Positions 63,825-64,000 of a stretch of DNA of 64,000 bases are shown here, piece after piece. The notes beneath the pieces are model-generated. The model saw nothing but the letters and a program-made list of their open reading frames with translations, was not told where the DNA came from and did not search any database. Made by a program: the position numbers and the translations under genes. The DNA is taken from positions 44,152 through 108,151 of the forward strand of contig NZ_SMSE01000006.1 of the NCBI RefSeq assembly GCF_004354085.1, written 5' to 3'. Every line of letters starts with the position of its first letter. The stretch's first letter is position 1. This DNA is from Seongchinamella unica. GTDB lineage: Bacteria; Pseudomonadota; Gammaproteobacteria; Pseudomonadales; Halieaceae.

Positions 63825-63848
63825 AGATATTTGGGGTCAGAGTAAAAA
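63805..63848. repeat. Tandem copies of the REP-like unit
   Basis: Two direct copies of a 21-base unit (atatttggggtcagagtaaa core) stand at 63805-63825 and 63826-63846. They match the arms of the inverted repeat at 45297-45407. The first copy supplies the stop codon of the preceding gene. The insertion-sequence end starts about 30 bases further on. Confidence 0.85.
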
Positions 63849-63877
63849 CCCCTTCACTGCCTTGAATAACCTCAAAG

Positions 63878-64000
63878 TGTAGTGGTCAACTAATCCCGGA
63901 CAGTAGTTTAGGATTTTCCTCTGCTTCAGCAGGGGGTAATCCACCGTTGTATTGATGCGGTCGCTGCCAGTTGTAGTAGCCCATCAGGTATTGGCCGATA
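63878..64000 (-). mobile_element. End of an IS3-family insertion sequence, running out of the window
   Basis: The sequence from TGTAGTGGTCAACTAATCCC onward has the look of an IS3-family terminal repeat, followed inward by the transposase 3' end on the minus strand. The other end lies beyond the window, so completeness and target duplication cannot be judged. Confidence 0.8.
63886..63999 (-). CDS. IS3-family transposase OrfB, C-terminal part only
   Basis: The minus-strand frame from the window edge reads IGQYLMGYYNWQRPHQYNGG, then LPPAEAEENPKLLSGIS and a TGA at 63886-63888. YYNWQRPHQYNGGLPPAEAE is the end of the integrase core domain of IS3-type transposases, following the last catalytic Glu region. 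37 codons are visible and the gene continues beyond the window. It is probably an intact IS, unlike the relic at 8.0 kb. Confidence 0.85.
   Translation of the reverse strand: MGQYLMGYYNWQRPHQYNGGLPPAEAEENPKLLSGIS

Overview
The window is 64 kb of GC-rich, densely coding chromosome. It most resembles a free-living, probably marine or soil gammaproteobacterium of the Halieaceae/Spongiibacteraceae type. That placement is an inference from gene content: a TonB-dependent receptor, a wax-ester synthase-like acyltransferase, several acyl-CoA dehydrogenases, an MMPL/LolA-like/outer-membrane trio, an XrtH-type sorted protein, PA2778/PA2779 homologues and a type III glutamine synthetase. No rRNA, tRNA, CRISPR array or phage region was seen.

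Left part (1-20.8 kb). The window opens inside a + strand operon: hyuA (cut by the edge), hyuB, a cysteine hydrolase that looks like N-carbamoylsarcosine amidohydrolase, a PrpR-like sigma-54 activator and a TonB receptor, closed by a strong terminator. It reads as an uptake and degradation unit for a hydantoin or methylhydantoin type compound. After an IS3 relic come a WS/DGAT acyltransferase, a sulfatase, and a tightly coupled set of MMPL transporter, LolA-like periplasmic protein and outer-membrane barrel, probably a trans-envelope lipid export machine. A 'midcut-by-XrtH' protein with a Cys-rich tail, an unrecognised three-TM protein, a small NTF2-like protein and a nitronate monooxygenase-like enzyme follow.

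Middle part (20.8-45 kb). A two-component system (7TM sensor kinase and NarL-type regulator) is followed by a frameshifted DUF1330 relic, two acyl-CoA dehydrogenases, the PA2779/PA2778 pair and a TPR protein. A REC-PP2C-STAS regulator then converges on a YfiR-type hybrid histidine kinase, and the two genes share a palindromic CTAG as their stop codons. Next are an acyl-CoA synthetase, an M28 peptidase, a short-chain dehydrogenase, an LHPP-like HAD phosphatase behind a membrane pyrophosphatase, and an unrecognised conserved protein.

Right part (45-64 kb). It holds an M16 double-domain peptidase preceded by an inverted repeat, a methyltransferase, Fe-superoxide dismutase, a marR-emrA-emrB efflux operon with an 8-2-8 palindromic operator candidate, a glutathione transferase, a 2-oxoglutarate-type dioxygenase, cbpA-cbpM, a small secreted protein, a large subtilase, and type III glutamine synthetase behind a good sigma-54 promoter match. 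The last gene takes its stop codon from a tandem copy of the same repeat found at 45.3 kb, and the window ends inside an IS3-family element.

The points most worth following are the methylhydantoin-type operon, the three-part envelope export set, the REC-PP2C-STAS/hybrid kinase pair, the hppA-LHPP pairing, the sigma-54 control of glnN, and the shared 'ggggtcagagtaaa' repeat.
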